64,000 nt of DNA from Spirosoma pollinicola (GCF_002831565.1 NZ_CP025096.1:5695014-5759013); one strand, 5' to 3'; positions 45,426 to 53,898 are shown, counted from the first letter of the stretch. Translations and numbers: made by a program. The notes: generated from the letters alone by a model not told the origin.

Positions 45426-45866
45426 ATGAAACGAACCAATCAAATTATTCTCGTTGATGATGAACCTACTTTTATCGAATTAATAAAGGAAATAATCAAG
45501 ACCACTAATCCGGCCTGTAGGCTGAAAATAGTACTGAGTGGGTCTGAATTACTGACCTATTTAGAAATCAGTTCACGCCCTAATCTTATCTTGCTCGATA
45601 TTCAGATGCCGGGTTTGAGTGGATTTGATGTACTGAAAATCCTAAAGGCGGTTGATCGATATAAATCTATTCCGGTAGTAATGTTAAGCGTGTCTGAGCA
45701 GAAACAGGATATTGTCAAATCGTATGATCTGGGAGCCAATGGGTATATCGTTAAGCCCGGACAGTATACGGACCTATCCTTGACGATGAATCTGTTAAAC
45801 CAGTATTGGTTTGATATTGCCAGTACCCCCGATTCGTCCTGGCCTATGCCGGACGATACTTACTAA
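45426..45866 (+). CDS. Single-domain response regulator
   Basis: The start at 45426 (MKRTNQIILVDDEP) is preferred to an upstream frame start that overlaps the previous gene. Features are VDDEP, phospho-Asp in LILLDIQMPG, Ser in VVMLSVSE and Lys in IVKPGQY. It has about 146 residues and no output domain. It lies between a PAS protein and a multi-PAS kinase on the same strand, so it is probably part of their phosphorelay. Confidence 0.92.
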   Translation: MKRTNQIILVDDEPTFIELIKEIIKTTNPACRLKIVLSGSELLTYLEISSRPNLILLDIQMPGLSGFDVLKILKAVDRYKSIPVVMLSVSEQKQDIVKSYDLGANGYIVKPGQYTDLSLTMNLLNQYWFDIASTPDSSWPMPDDTY

Positions 45867-46010
45867 GCCACTCAGACACGAATTTTCGTGTACACTAACG
45901 CCTTGAGTGTTAATAGTCAGAAATGTTGAGGCTAACCTTAACACCCGTCACGATCTAGTTTTTTAACCGCTCTCCGTTGATGTGTCTTCCTATTTGTACC
46001 CTCTGTAACG

Positions 46011-49000
46011 ATGAACTTAAGCAATCTCTCCGCATCCGACGTACTGCAGAGCGTTCTGACAGCTACGCACCATAAGGTACTTCTCCTGCAGCCGATCTAC
46101 CAGTCGAATGGCTCCTTATTGGATTTAAGGCTGACTATGCTTAACGCGCTGGCTGAGCAGGAACTAGGTCAACCCGCGTCGCAATTCATAGGGCAGTCCA
46201 TCATGCCACTCTTTCCCCATTTGACGGTCCCTGATTCATTAGTTTGCTACGAGCGGGTCCTGCGCACCGGAAAAGCGGATCGCTTGGAGTATCATTTTGA
46301 GCAGGCTGATAAGGAAACCTCTTCTTTGTATGAGGTGTCAATGGTATGCCTGGGAGGAGGGCTGTTACTGTCTTATACCGATAAGACAAAAGCAAAGACA
46401 GAAACCCAGACAGCCCGTTTGCTAAACGTGCTTCAAGAGTCGTTCGATAAGAGCGAGAATGGTATCACCATTTATGAACCGGTATTTGATCAGAAAAGGC
46501 GAATCAGCGATTTTCGGTTTCTGATGATTAACCAGATCGGTCAGCGGATTAGTGGGTATACAAAGGATGAATTGATCAACAAAACGCTTTGGGAAATCTA
46601 CCCCGCAACGCGCATCAATGGTCTGTTTGACCGGTACGTGAGCGTATACCAAACGGGGGAGCCTTTCACGGGCGAGCATTACTATCCTGAATACGATACC
46701 TGGCGAAAGGTCAATATTACCAGAGTGACGCTTGGCATACTGGTTTCGTATAGTGATATCACCCCTCAGAAAAACCTCCAGCAAACCGTCCGCCAGCAAG
46801 CCCTGCAGTGGCAGCATAGTCTGGAGGGGGTACCCGTCGGGGTGGCTGTATTAACGGCCATTCGAACGCGTACCGATTCAGGCCGACGAATTACAGACTT
46901 TCGTCTGGGGCTCTTAAATCAGCTGCTTATTACCCTGGTTGGCCCTTCAATTGCCGGCCTTATCGGCCAGGGGATACGGGCGGCCTTTACCGACCCGTTA
47001 GCCACTGAACTGCTGGAACGCGCCATTGCTTGCGTGGAAAATACTGAAAGTCAGACCTTTGGATTGCCCTATTCTAATCAGGGCCGGGCTGAATGGTACC
47101 AGGTGTCGATGGCCCCGCAGGGCGATCAACTCACGCTGGCCGTGACCAACATCACTGAAGCCAAACATATACAACTCGCATACCAGCAACAGGCTGAACT
47201 CCTGCGATCTACTCTGGATAGTTCGCAAAACGCCATTATGGCCCTGGATGCTCTGCGAAATCCAGCCGGACAGATCATCGACTTTCGCTACATTCTCCAG
47301 AATGAAACCAACCGTGGGCGAACAGGCTTTTCCGACGAGCAGCTACTACAGAAAACGTTACTGAGCAATTTGCCGGGCATGCTGGCGAACGGACTTTTTG
47401 AAGAGTATAGTAAGGTGGTCGATTCAGGTGAAAATTTTCAGCGGGATTTAGCCTGTGATACGGGTAGTGCCATCCGGTTTGCCAACCTGTCGGCGGTGAA
47501 GCGGGGGGATGGGTTTGTCCTCACCATCTTAGATAAAACGGCCGAAGAAGAAGCCCGAAAGCAACTACAGCAACAAATCGAGATCCTGCAGGCCATCAGC
47601 GACACGGTGCCACTAGGGTTAGTCCTTTGGGAGGCCGTTCGGGATGCCTCACCCGAGCGGAATCTAATTGATTTTTGCTACCGGCTAAGCAATCCGCTAA
47701 ATACCTATATAACGGGTCACCAGCCCGAAATGCTGATTGGCCAGCAGTTACTAACCCTATTCCCCCGTTTTCGGGGCGGGCACCTGGAAACTGCCCTACG
47801 GGAGACCGTCGAAACCGGTCGTCGGCAGGGCATGATTTTTACCGACTATCTCGACCACCGACCCGGTTGGTTCGAGGCCCAATTCACGCGCGTGGGCGAT
47901 GCCGTGCTGATGACTTTTGTCGATGTAACCGAATCTCACCAGGTTCAGATTGTCCAAAAGCAGCAGGCCGACCTGTTCGAAACGATTCTGAATGCGCAAC
48001 CATCAGGCATTGTGCTCTTTGACCCGATACGGGCTGAATCAACCGATGGCCAAGCGGGCCAAATCGTTGATTTTACATACCTCCTTGTCAATGACACGGA
48101 ATTGAAATCAACCGGCCTTACCGCCGATAAACTGCTAGGTTCAACCTTGTTATCAACTTTCCCCAACGTTGCTGATCATGACTTATTTCCCTACATGATT
48201 GAGGTTATAGAGACAGGCCGAACGAAAGAATGGTTGATGAAGTATGAAGAAGATACGATCAGCCGTTGGTTTCAGTCGTCCCTTATCCGCCAGGGTAATC
48301 AGGTACTCTGGACGTTTTTAGAGGTGACCGAACTACAGAACCAAAGACTGGGGCTGGAAGTGGCGAATCGTAACCTGCGAAGAAGCAACGAAAATTTGCA
48401 AAAATTTGCCTTTGTGGCCAGCCATGATCTTCAGGAGCCCTTGCGGAAAATACAATCCTTTGGTGATTTGCTGGTGACCAATTACGCTACGGTTCTCGAC
48501 TCCGATGGTCTGGACATGATTCATCGGATGCGGAAAGGGGCTGATCGGATGTCACTGCTGATCAAAGATCTGCTCACCTACTCACGGCTGTCGACGCTAC
48601 GGGCCCCTTACCATCGACTCTCCATGACGGCCCTTGTCGAGCGGGTACTTGGTTATTTAGAACCGTCTATTCAACAAGCGGGCGCCCTGATTGAACTGGG
48701 TGACCTGCCAGCCGTGAACGGCGATAGCAAGCAACTGGAACTGTTACTGGAAAATCTGCTCAGCAACGCCCTTAAATTCCACCGTCCAGCTGCCGTTCCT
48801 GTCATTCGAATCAATGGTCAACGGGTTCCCTATTCTGCTATACCTTTTGGCGTCATCGCTCCCGAAGAAACCAGCCGTTTCTACGCGGAGATTACGGTGA
48901 GCGATAACGGGATTGGTTTTGATGAGAAATACCTGGACCGGATTTTTCAGGTTTTTCAGCGGCTACATGGGAAGGATAAATTCACTGGGGCGGGCGTGGG

Positions 49001-49106
49001 CCTGGCGATCTGTTTAAAAATAGCCCAGAATCACGACGGTGGCCTGACGGCTACTAGCCAACCGGGTTTAGGGGCCACCTTTCGGGTTTATCTGCCCGTA
49101 AAATGA
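46011..49106 (+). CDS. Soluble sensor histidine kinase with six PAS domains
   Basis: This 1031-residue protein has six successive PAS-type domains (about 1-125, 135-255, 262-385, 392-515, 520-645, 650-780), each with the GxxLxFPxL/NxxxxxxTG style. HisKA with His805 (FVASHDLQEPLRKI) and HATPase_c with N box ENLLSNALKFH and G boxes SDNGIGFD and GAGVGLAI follow. The HDLQEPLRKI H-box is the type found in bacteriophytochrome-like kinases. No membrane segment or GAF/PHY chromophore domain is seen. A PYP-like gene starts 38 bp after the stop, followed by a PAS gene and two receiver genes, all on the same strand. This kinase is the likely hub of the cluster. Confidence 0.93.
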   Translation: MNLSNLSASDVLQSVLTATHHKVLLLQPIYQSNGSLLDLRLTMLNALAEQELGQPASQFIGQSIMPLFPHLTVPDSLVCYERVLRTGKADRLEYHFEQADKETSSLYEVSMVCLGGGLLLSYTDKTKAKTETQTARLLNVLQESFDKSENGITIYEPVFDQKRRISDFRFLMINQIGQRISGYTKDELINKTLWEIYPATRINGLFDRYVSVYQTGEPFTGEHYYPEYDTWRKVNITRVTLGILVSYSDITPQKNLQQTVRQQALQWQHSLEGVPVGVAVLTAIRTRTDSGRRITDFRLGLLNQLLITLVGPSIAGLIGQGIRAAFTDPLATELLERAIACVENTESQTFGLPYSNQGRAEWYQVSMAPQGDQLTLAVTNITEAKHIQLAYQQQAELLRSTLDSSQNAIMALDALRNPAGQIIDFRYILQNETNRGRTGFSDEQLLQKTLLSNLPGMLANGLFEEYSKVVDSGENFQRDLACDTGSAIRFANLSAVKRGDGFVLTILDKTAEEEARKQLQQQIEILQAISDTVPLGLVLWEAVRDASPERNLIDFCYRLSNPLNTYITGHQPEMLIGQQLLTLFPRFRGGHLETALRETVETGRRQGMIFTDYLDHRPGWFEAQFTRVGDAVLMTFVDVTESHQVQIVQKQQADLFETILNAQPSGIVLFDPIRAESTDGQAGQIVDFTYLLVNDTELKSTGLTADKLLGSTLLSTFPNVADHDLFPYMIEVIETGRTKEWLMKYEEDTISRWFQSSLIRQGNQVLWTFLEVTELQNQRLGLEVANRNLRRSNENLQKFAFVASHDLQEPLRKIQSFGDLLVTNYATVLDSDGLDMIHRMRKGADRMSLLIKDLLTYSRLSTLRAPYHRLSMTALVERVLGYLEPSIQQAGALIELGDLPAVNGDSKQLELLLENLLSNALKFHRPAAVPVIRINGQRVPYSAIPFGVIAPEETSRFYAEITVSDNGIGFDEKYLDRIFQVFQRLHGKDKFTGAGVGLAICLKIAQNHDGGLTATSQPGLGATFRVYLPVK

Positions 49107-49144
49107 TTCGTTCTCACGCACTAAATTAACAAGCTCTATTGACG

Positions 49145-49534
49145 ATGGAACCTACACCCCAAAGCCTGAGTCCAGCCTTTTCAGCACCCAATCTGCTCGA
49201 CTGGCTGGATAAACAAACCCCTGATCAACTAGACGAGGCCCCCTATGTTATTGTTCGCATGAACCGCGATGGCCTGGTGGTAGCCTATTCCAAAACAGAA
49301 TCGCACATCACGGGTATCACGCCCGAGTACGCCCACGGCAAATACTACTTCACCCAAATCGCCCCTTGCGCCAACAACCGAATGGTGGCGGGCAAGTATG
49401 CTAAGCCCGTACTTGATGAGGAACTAGACTACATCCTGACGTATGTATGTGAACCCACGAAGGTCCGACTCCGGCTACTCAAATCCCCCCAGAGTCACTA
49501 CCAGTATTTTCTGGTTCATGTAAAGCATTTTTGA
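49145..49534 (+). CDS. Photoactive yellow protein (PYP)-like protein
   Basis: PYP is a small PAS-fold blue-light photoreceptor that binds p-coumaric acid through a Cys thioester. This 129-residue protein aligns over its length with Halorhodospira PYP (125 residues). Tyr42, Glu46, Thr50 and Cys69 of PYP correspond to Tyr48, Glu52, Thr56 and Cys75 here (AYSKTESHITG and QIAPCANN). EPTKVRLRLL near the C-terminus matches the TPTKVKVHM strand. Arg52 is replaced by Ile58, and the Met100 position is Cys. A TTG at 49139 is an alternative start. The gene lies between the six-PAS kinase and a PAS gene. No p-coumarate biosynthesis gene is in the window, so the bound ligand is uncertain. Confidence 0.85.
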   Translation: MEPTPQSLSPAFSAPNLLDWLDKQTPDQLDEAPYVIVRMNRDGLVVAYSKTESHITGITPEYAHGKYYFTQIAPCANNRMVAGKYAKPVLDEELDYILTYVCEPTKVRLRLLKSPQSHYQYFLVHVKHF

Positions 49535-49536
49535 GG

Positions 49537-49941
49537 ATGAACCACACCATTCCAGCGCATTTGCAACGGGCCTGGATGCTGTTGCATCAGTCACCCGTAG
49601 GCATGGCCGAGACCGATGGGCAGGGGGAAATTCGCCAGCTAAACCCAAAAGCGGTTCAGTTGATGATGCCCATGGTGGCCCACCTAGGGCTCGCCGGGGA
49701 TAATTTACTGGATACACTAATCGGCTTTCTGCCCTCCCTTCAGCGAATTATTACTGCTTTTGAGCCTAACTCGGGTACTATTCTGGCGCAGGAACCTTAC
49801 CGTATCCGGTTTCGGGTCGATTCGCAGAGGATTGAGCGGCAATTTAGTCTGACCATCGAGAAAATGACACCGGATTGCCTGCTAATCTTTTTTGAGGATG
49901 TAACAGATTTGCTTCTTAAAGCCAAAGCCAGTCGGTTATAG
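49537..49941 (+). CDS. Stand-alone PAS domain protein
   Basis: This protein of about 134 residues is a single PAS domain (MLLHQSPVGMAETDGQGEIR, LNPKAVQLMMPM, then IEKMTPDCLLIFFEDVTDL at the end). The ATG at 49537 is 2 bp after the PYP stop; a TTG at 49531 would overlap that stop. The immediate coupling to the PYP-like gene suggests that the two proteins work together, for example as a light-controlled PAS-PAS pair acting on the kinase. That role is inferred. Confidence 0.75.
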   Translation: MNHTIPAHLQRAWMLLHQSPVGMAETDGQGEIRQLNPKAVQLMMPMVAHLGLAGDNLLDTLIGFLPSLQRIITAFEPNSGTILAQEPYRIRFRVDSQRIERQFSLTIEKMTPDCLLIFFEDVTDLLLKAKASRL

Positions 49942-50039
49942 GCTGGATGCCCGCCCCTGTGCCGTAGATTAGTTTGAACAGAAAAGCGGAAGTACGTACC
50001 AAATAGATAAGTAATTAGCTACTCTTTACACCTTTTTGC

Positions 50040-50513
50040 ATGAAACCTGGTGAGCGGTTAAACAGTAATTTCAGGCAGGCCAGCCTGCTACTGATTGAGG
50101 ACAACCCCGATCAGAGCCTGCTGCTGCAAAAACTCCTGCAGGCCACCCTTCCCGAGATCAGGCTCACCCAGGTGGCATCAGCCGATCAGGCGATAGCCCT
50201 GCTTGGCGAGTGGCAGGGTCAGGAATGGGAACTCCCCAAACTAATCTTATTGGATCTTTACCTACCCGATCGGCCGGCCGGCTGGCAGGTATTGAGAGCG
50301 ATCAAAGCCATGGCCGAGCCGATCAATCAGATTCCCGTTGTCATGCTGAGTAGCTCCAGCATTAATCAGGATATCTGCATGGCGTACCAGTTGGGGGCCT
50401 CAGCCTATCTGGTCAAACCGCTTGATCAGTCGGATTGGCTACAGTTGGTCCAGCAAATTCGGACTTACTGGTGGGAGACCGCTCGTTTACCGCCCTTAAT
50501 GTATGGCTTTTAA
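50040..50513 (+). CDS. Single-domain response regulator
   Basis: This 157-residue receiver has the acidic cluster in LIEDNPDQS, phospho-Asp in LILLDLYLPD, Ser in VVMLSSSS and Lys in LVKPLDQ. The long loop before the Asp (GEWQGQEWELPK) is typical of Rcp1-like regulators that pair with phytochrome-type HisKA kinases. It lies about 100 bp after the PAS gene on the same strand and is a plausible phosphate acceptor for the six-PAS kinase. Confidence 0.92.
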   Translation: MKPGERLNSNFRQASLLLIEDNPDQSLLLQKLLQATLPEIRLTQVASADQAIALLGEWQGQEWELPKLILLDLYLPDRPAGWQVLRAIKAMAEPINQIPVVMLSSSSINQDICMAYQLGASAYLVKPLDQSDWLQLVQQIRTYWWETARLPPLMYGF

Positions 50514-50757
50514 CCGGTAAACGGACGGGTAACCTGCCAGCCTATCTGAGTGCAACACCAACTCCATTTACCACAACCTGAAATCGTCCCGGTAGCCCTA
50601 TAAGGGTTGTCTGATGAACAGCCGGGTCAACACTAAAAAAGCCAGTTAACGACCCCAGACTGGGATTGAATAGAAATTTTACGCGTCTTTGTGCTGCCTC
50701 TAGCCGACTTTGGCTGAATAGCACACCATCACAGAAACCATTCAATCGACAAAATCT

Positions 50758-51213
50758 ATGGCTTTACGCATACTTGTAGTGGATGATGAGGAGACAGATC
50801 GTCACCTGATCTATGGAGCGTTACAAAGTGCTATGCCCGACAGCCTAATTGAGGAAATGAGTAGTGGTCCACAGTTGATTGCCTGGGTCGATAAGGAACG
50901 AAGCCGAATGTTAAGCGATCCTGCCGGGCCGGATACGCTCGTAACCATTGTTTTGCTGGATATGCATATGCCCATTTTGACGGGCCTTCAAACCATCCAC
51001 GTGTTGGGAGATCGGCGGGATCTGGGGTATATGCCGATCGTGATGCTGACGGCTTCCCTAGATAGCCATCTCAAGCAGCAAGCTTATGAACAAGGTGTTC
51101 ACTTAGTTCTGGGTAAACCCGCTGGACCTTATGGATTTTACCGGGTTGTCGAAGCGGTCAAGCAGTGCTATCGGGATACGCTGCACATGCGCAATCAGCT
51201 TGAATGGGGCTAG
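50758..51213 (+). CDS. Single-domain response regulator
   Basis: This 151-residue receiver has VVDDEETD, phospho-Asp in IVLLDMHMPI, Thr in VMLTASLD and Lys in LGKPAGP. An insertion (DKERSRMLSDPAGPDT) sits before the Asp strand. It is the last of the three short receivers in this cluster, 244 bp after the previous one, and may have its own promoter in that gap. Partner kinase unknown. Confidence 0.9.
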   Translation: MALRILVVDDEETDRHLIYGALQSAMPDSLIEEMSSGPQLIAWVDKERSRMLSDPAGPDTLVTIVLLDMHMPILTGLQTIHVLGDRRDLGYMPIVMLTASLDSHLKQQAYEQGVHLVLGKPAGPYGFYRVVEAVKQCYRDTLHMRNQLEWG

Positions 51214-51385
51214 CTGTGCTTTGGAAAATACGTCGCGGTCGAGAGCGGGGCGTTAATCTGGGACAAGGCAACTCGTTGTTGACAGCTTAACGCAAGCAGA
51301 GAAAAATTTATTCTCTTAATAGGAACGTGTTGCCTTTTATTAGCGGTGGGAATAGGGATATAGTCATTACACGTATTAACACGCG

Positions 51386-51616
51386 ATGAGCTTGTCTATG
51401 GACGGAACACAGTTTGCTCACACCATACAGAGGTTAATTCAGCATCATCAAATCCGACAGATTTGTATCTATCGGCTTGATCCATTAAAACTGTATGACC
51501 AGCAGCGAGAGTGGTCATTTGGGCATGAGTTCATACAAGTCGGGCCGTATTCCTACAATCTAAATCGAGTTCGTACCTACCGGATCGCAGAAAATCGCTT
51601 GTTCCTTTACTTCTAG
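51386..51616 (+). CDS. Small hypothetical protein
   Basis: A 76-residue frame without a recognisable family. It contains a basic/aromatic pattern (IYRLDPLKLYDQQREWSFGH, VRTYRIAENRLFLYF) and no signal peptide. It precedes the umuC fragment. It may be a genuine small island gene or a chance frame. Confidence 0.4.
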   Translation: MSLSMDGTQFAHTIQRLIQHHQIRQICIYRLDPLKLYDQQREWSFGHEFIQVGPYSYNLNRVRTYRIAENRLFLYF

Positions 51617-51630
51617 GATTAGCTTTTAGA

Positions 51631-51990
51631 GGGGGACACAACAGTCGTATCATTGAACTACCCCACCCGACAAGCAGCACGGCAGAGATTCTGAAGTACG
51701 CGCTTGAATCGCTGAAGGCCATCTTCGCGTTTGGCTACAATTATCAGAAGGGGGGAATCATCCTGTCGGATCTGGTACCCGCCGACTATCGACAGAAAGG
51801 CATCTTCGTAGAGGGCCCAGACGAGCGGTTAATCAAACTAGCCGGAGTGATTGACAAACTCAATGCTCAGTTCGGGCAGGATAAGTTACGATTGGCCTCG
51901 CAGATGTATAATCCGGACTGGCCCATGAAGCAGCAGTACCTTTCGCCCCGCTACACGACCCAGTGGAAAGACATTCTGGTTGCCCATTGA
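51631..51990 (+). pseudogene. umuC: umuC 3' fragment (DNA polymerase V catalytic subunit C-terminus)
   Basis: The open frame ending in TGA at 51988-51990 encodes the last roughly 119 residues of a UmuC-type Y-family polymerase: IIELPHPTSSTAEILKYALE, YNYQKGGIILSDLVP, GVIDKLNAQFGQDKLRLASQ and the typical terminus QQYLSPRYTTQWKDILVAH. No start codon or upstream polymerase domains (palm, fingers, thumb) exist. It is a truncated remnant just inside the right att site. Confidence 0.85.
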
Positions 51991-52101
51991 TTGTCTGCTT
52001 GGGTGAGGGAGACGAAGTATTGACCGTCTTGAAGGACATACTTCTTTGGAATTTTATCTCTTCCTCATTAAAACATTTCTGTACTGCATCTAGTGGACTT
52101 T

Positions 52102-52120
52102 TGTACACCAAAATGTACAC
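52102..52120. promoter_or_regulatory. 19-bp motif near attR (second copy)
   Basis: TGTACACCAAAATGTACAC here is identical to 24245-24263. It lies about 50 bp inside the attR tRNA repeat, a position suited to a recombinase arm site. Confidence 0.55.
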
Positions 52121-52125
52121 CAACA

Positions 52126-52161
52126 AAAAAGCACTTACAATTTTTACATCGTAAGTGCTTG
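52126..52161 (-). terminator. tRNA-Val terminator
   Basis: On the minus strand AAGCACTTAC and GTAAGTGCTT form a hairpin followed by TTTTTTG, 8 bp after the tRNA CCA end. The copy at the left end (24036-24073) carries a one-base mismatch in the stem. Confidence 0.82.
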
Positions 52162-52169
52162 ATTTTCAC

Positions 52170-52247
52170 TGGTGGGAGTTGAGGGGTTCGAACCCCCGAC
52201 CCTCTGCTTGTAAGGCAGATGCTCTGAACCAGCTGAGCTAAACTCCC
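52170..52247 (-). tRNA. tRNA-Val (anticodon TAC)
   Basis: The minus strand folds as a full tRNA: 7-bp acceptor GGGAGTT/AACTCCC, D arm GCTCAGCTGGTTCAGAGC, anticodon loop CTTACAA (anticodon TAC, reading GUA), T arm with GGTTCGAACCC, and a genome-encoded ACCA end. It is the integration target of the island. Its 3' part (52170-52219) comes from the island side and its 5' part from the chromosome. Confidence 0.95.
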
Positions 52248-52288
52248 TTTTTTTCTTTTTCCTTTACGATTGTTGTCGTTTGGGAGTG

Positions 52289-52320
52289 CAAATATACGAG
52301 GCTAAATGGCCTTTATGCAA
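52289..52320 (-). promoter_or_regulatory. tRNA-Val promoter
   Basis: On the minus strand a TTGC (52317-52320) is followed after 20 bp by TATATTTG (52289-52296), matching the Bacteroidota TTG-N19-23-TAnnTTTG promoter. It lies about 40 bp before the tRNA 5' end. Confidence 0.65.
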
Positions 52321-52378
52321 GCCTGAGGGTAAAAATAATTTAAATAATTTGTAACCTCTTGATTCATAAGGTCGTTTT

Positions 52379-53074
52379 CTACTCAAAATTCAGATATAAG
52401 GTAATCGAGTGTGTCGTGAGCCTGTTGATACCAATACCAGCGGCATTATTGGTTGGCCGATACAGGTTGACCAGCCCGTGGGAGAACCGAAGTTCGGGGG
52501 CAAATTTGAAATACTCAAAAAACTGTTCGAACCCAATGCCGTATTCAACCGCGAAATCCATAGTGCCCGTGCTTAGCTTGCTTACGCCCTGAGCCTCTTT
52601 CCGGCGTACGTTACTTTCAATACTAAACGCCCCGCCTGCCAGCAAATACATCCGGCTGTTGTTGCGTCGTTCCGATTTGTACTTTACCAAAAGAGGAAGG
52701 TCAATCCAGGTCGATTCACGGGTTTCGGTTTTTGAGGTGCCGCCCGGATAATCGTATTGGACCTCGCGGCTAAGGAGCGAGACGGATGGCGTCAGCCGTA
52801 AATCAAAATGCTTGCTCAGGTACGTGTTGACCACAAAACCAACCCGAAAGGCCGGTTTATTAGGCGAGTAAATTCGGTAAGCCGAGTCGGCGGTCAGGAA
52901 TTCCGGGCTGTACTTCACGCTGAAGCGCGTAATGGGTGCGGCAAAGAAAAAGCCGTAGTGAATCGTCTTGTCTTCGTACCGTTCAAGATGCTTGCGGACG
53001 TACTTGTAGTTGGACTGGGCCTCCGTACTGACAGAAGCAAGGCTGATCAAAAGCATAACAAACCCGATCTGCAC
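52379..53074 (-). CDS. porT: PorT-family outer membrane protein (type IX secretion)
   Basis: PorT-like proteins are outer membrane barrel proteins needed for type IX secretion and gliding in Bacteroidota. The sequence shows a signal peptide ending STEAQ and then the family-style segments YVRKHLERYEDKTIHYGFFF, VGFVVNTYLSKHFDLRLTPS, WIDLPLLVKYKSERRNN and APELRFSHGLVNLY. The start is uncertain: GTG at 53074 gives a full-length signal peptide, ATG at 53056 a short one, and ATG at 53206 would overlap menG. It follows ubiE/menG on the same strand, the usual porT neighbour. A type IX-sorted protease is encoded at 12.3-15.6 kb. Confidence 0.85.
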   Translation of the reverse strand: MQIGFVMLLISLASVSTEAQSNYKYVRKHLERYEDKTIHYGFFFAAPITRFSVKYSPEFLTADSAYRIYSPNKPAFRVGFVVNTYLSKHFDLRLTPSVSLLSREVQYDYPGGTSKTETRESTWIDLPLLVKYKSERRNNSRMYLLAGGAFSIESNVRRKEAQGVSKLSTGTMDFAVEYGIGFEQFFEYFKFAPELRFSHGLVNLYRPTNNAAGIGINRLTTHSITLYLNFE

Positions 53075-53148
53075 CGAAAAACGGGCAAAACGATTTGTCG
53101 AAGTTTGGTCCGGCCTTGATGGGTCCGGCCAGGATTGTCCTGAACGGA

Positions 53149-53886
53149 TTAGGCCAGCTTGTGGCCGATGTAAATTGACGCAACGCCGAAGGTGAGCGGT
53201 ATCCATTTGGTATTTTTGAATCCGGCCGCTTCGTAGATGCGCAGAAAGTCGGGACCGTCGGGGAACGCCTGCACCGATTCGGGCAGGTACGTATAAGCCG
53301 ATGTGTCTTTGCTTACTACGCGCCCAATGAGCGGCAGGATGGCACGGGAGTAAAAACTATATAGCTGCTTAAACGGAAATTGACGCGGATTCGAGAACTC
53401 CAGCACTACGCACACACCGCCGGGGCGGGTAACGCGGTGCATATCAGTTAAGCCTTTCAGCAGTGTTTCGAAGTTACGTACACCAAATGCAACGATGACA
53501 GCGTCGAAATCATTGTCTGGCAGGGGCAATCCTTCTGAATCACCCTGGCGCATTTCGATGATCTGATCGACGCCCCGCTTTTTCATCTTCTCGCGTCCAA
53601 CAGACAGCATACCTTCCGAAATATCCATGCCAACGATCTTCTCAGGCTTGAGAACCAGAGCTTCGAGCGCAAAATCGCCGGTTCCGGTAGCAATATCAAG
53701 GATGCGTTTGGGCGATTGAGCGGCTGCTTTACGCAGTTCACGAATAGCCCGCTTGCGCCATAAAATGTCGATGCCACCACTCAGGACGTGATTGAGCAGG
53801 TCATATTTCGGCGAAATACTATCGAACATCTCCGCGACCTGTTCGCGTTTGGAGGTGTCTTTATCTTTATAGGGAACGACGGACAT
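53149..53886 (-). CDS. ubiE: Demethylmenaquinone methyltransferase
   Basis: This SAM-dependent enzyme performs the last step of menaquinone synthesis (also called menG). The 245-residue protein has the family start (REQVAEMFDSISPKYDLLNHVLSGGIDILWR), here noted in parts as EQVAEMFDSISPKYD and HVLSGGIDILWR. It also has the SAM-binding LDIATGTGDFA near residue 62, MRQGDSEGLPLPDNDFD and VAFGVRNFE, and a typical C-terminal GVASIYIGHKLA. The start at 53886 follows an inverted repeat. Confidence 0.95.
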   Translation of the reverse strand: MSVVPYKDKDTSKREQVAEMFDSISPKYDLLNHVLSGGIDILWRKRAIRELRKAAAQSPKRILDIATGTGDFALEALVLKPEKIVGMDISEGMLSVGREKMKKRGVDQIIEMRQGDSEGLPLPDNDFDAVIVAFGVRNFETLLKGLTDMHRVTRPGGVCVVLEFSNPRQFPFKQLYSFYSRAILPLIGRVVSKDTSAYTYLPESVQAFPDGPDFLRIYEAAGFKNTKWIPLTFGVASIYIGHKLA

Positions 53887-53898
53887 AAGTGAATGAGT

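Larger units (their letters stand above)
24081..52219. mobile_element. 28-kb genomic island integrated in tRNA-Val
   Basis: A 50-bp perfect direct repeat (24081-24130 and 52170-52219), corresponding to the tRNA-Val 3' part from the anticodon arm to the CCA end, brackets the island. A tyrosine recombinase gene begins 143 bp inside the left repeat. The right copy restores a full tRNA gene and the left copy is an orphan 3' half. The left part is clearly AT-richer than the flanking chromosome. The contents are an integrase module, transposase debris, a repeat-rich surface protein, a RecA-like ATPase/DUF3871 pair and a large sensory block. No relaxase, type IV secretion or phage structural gene was recognised. 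Confidence 0.88.

Noticed and set aside
24131..52169. Conjugative element or prophage
   Set aside because: No relaxase, coupling protein, type IV secretion gene, capsid, terminase or tail gene was recognised.
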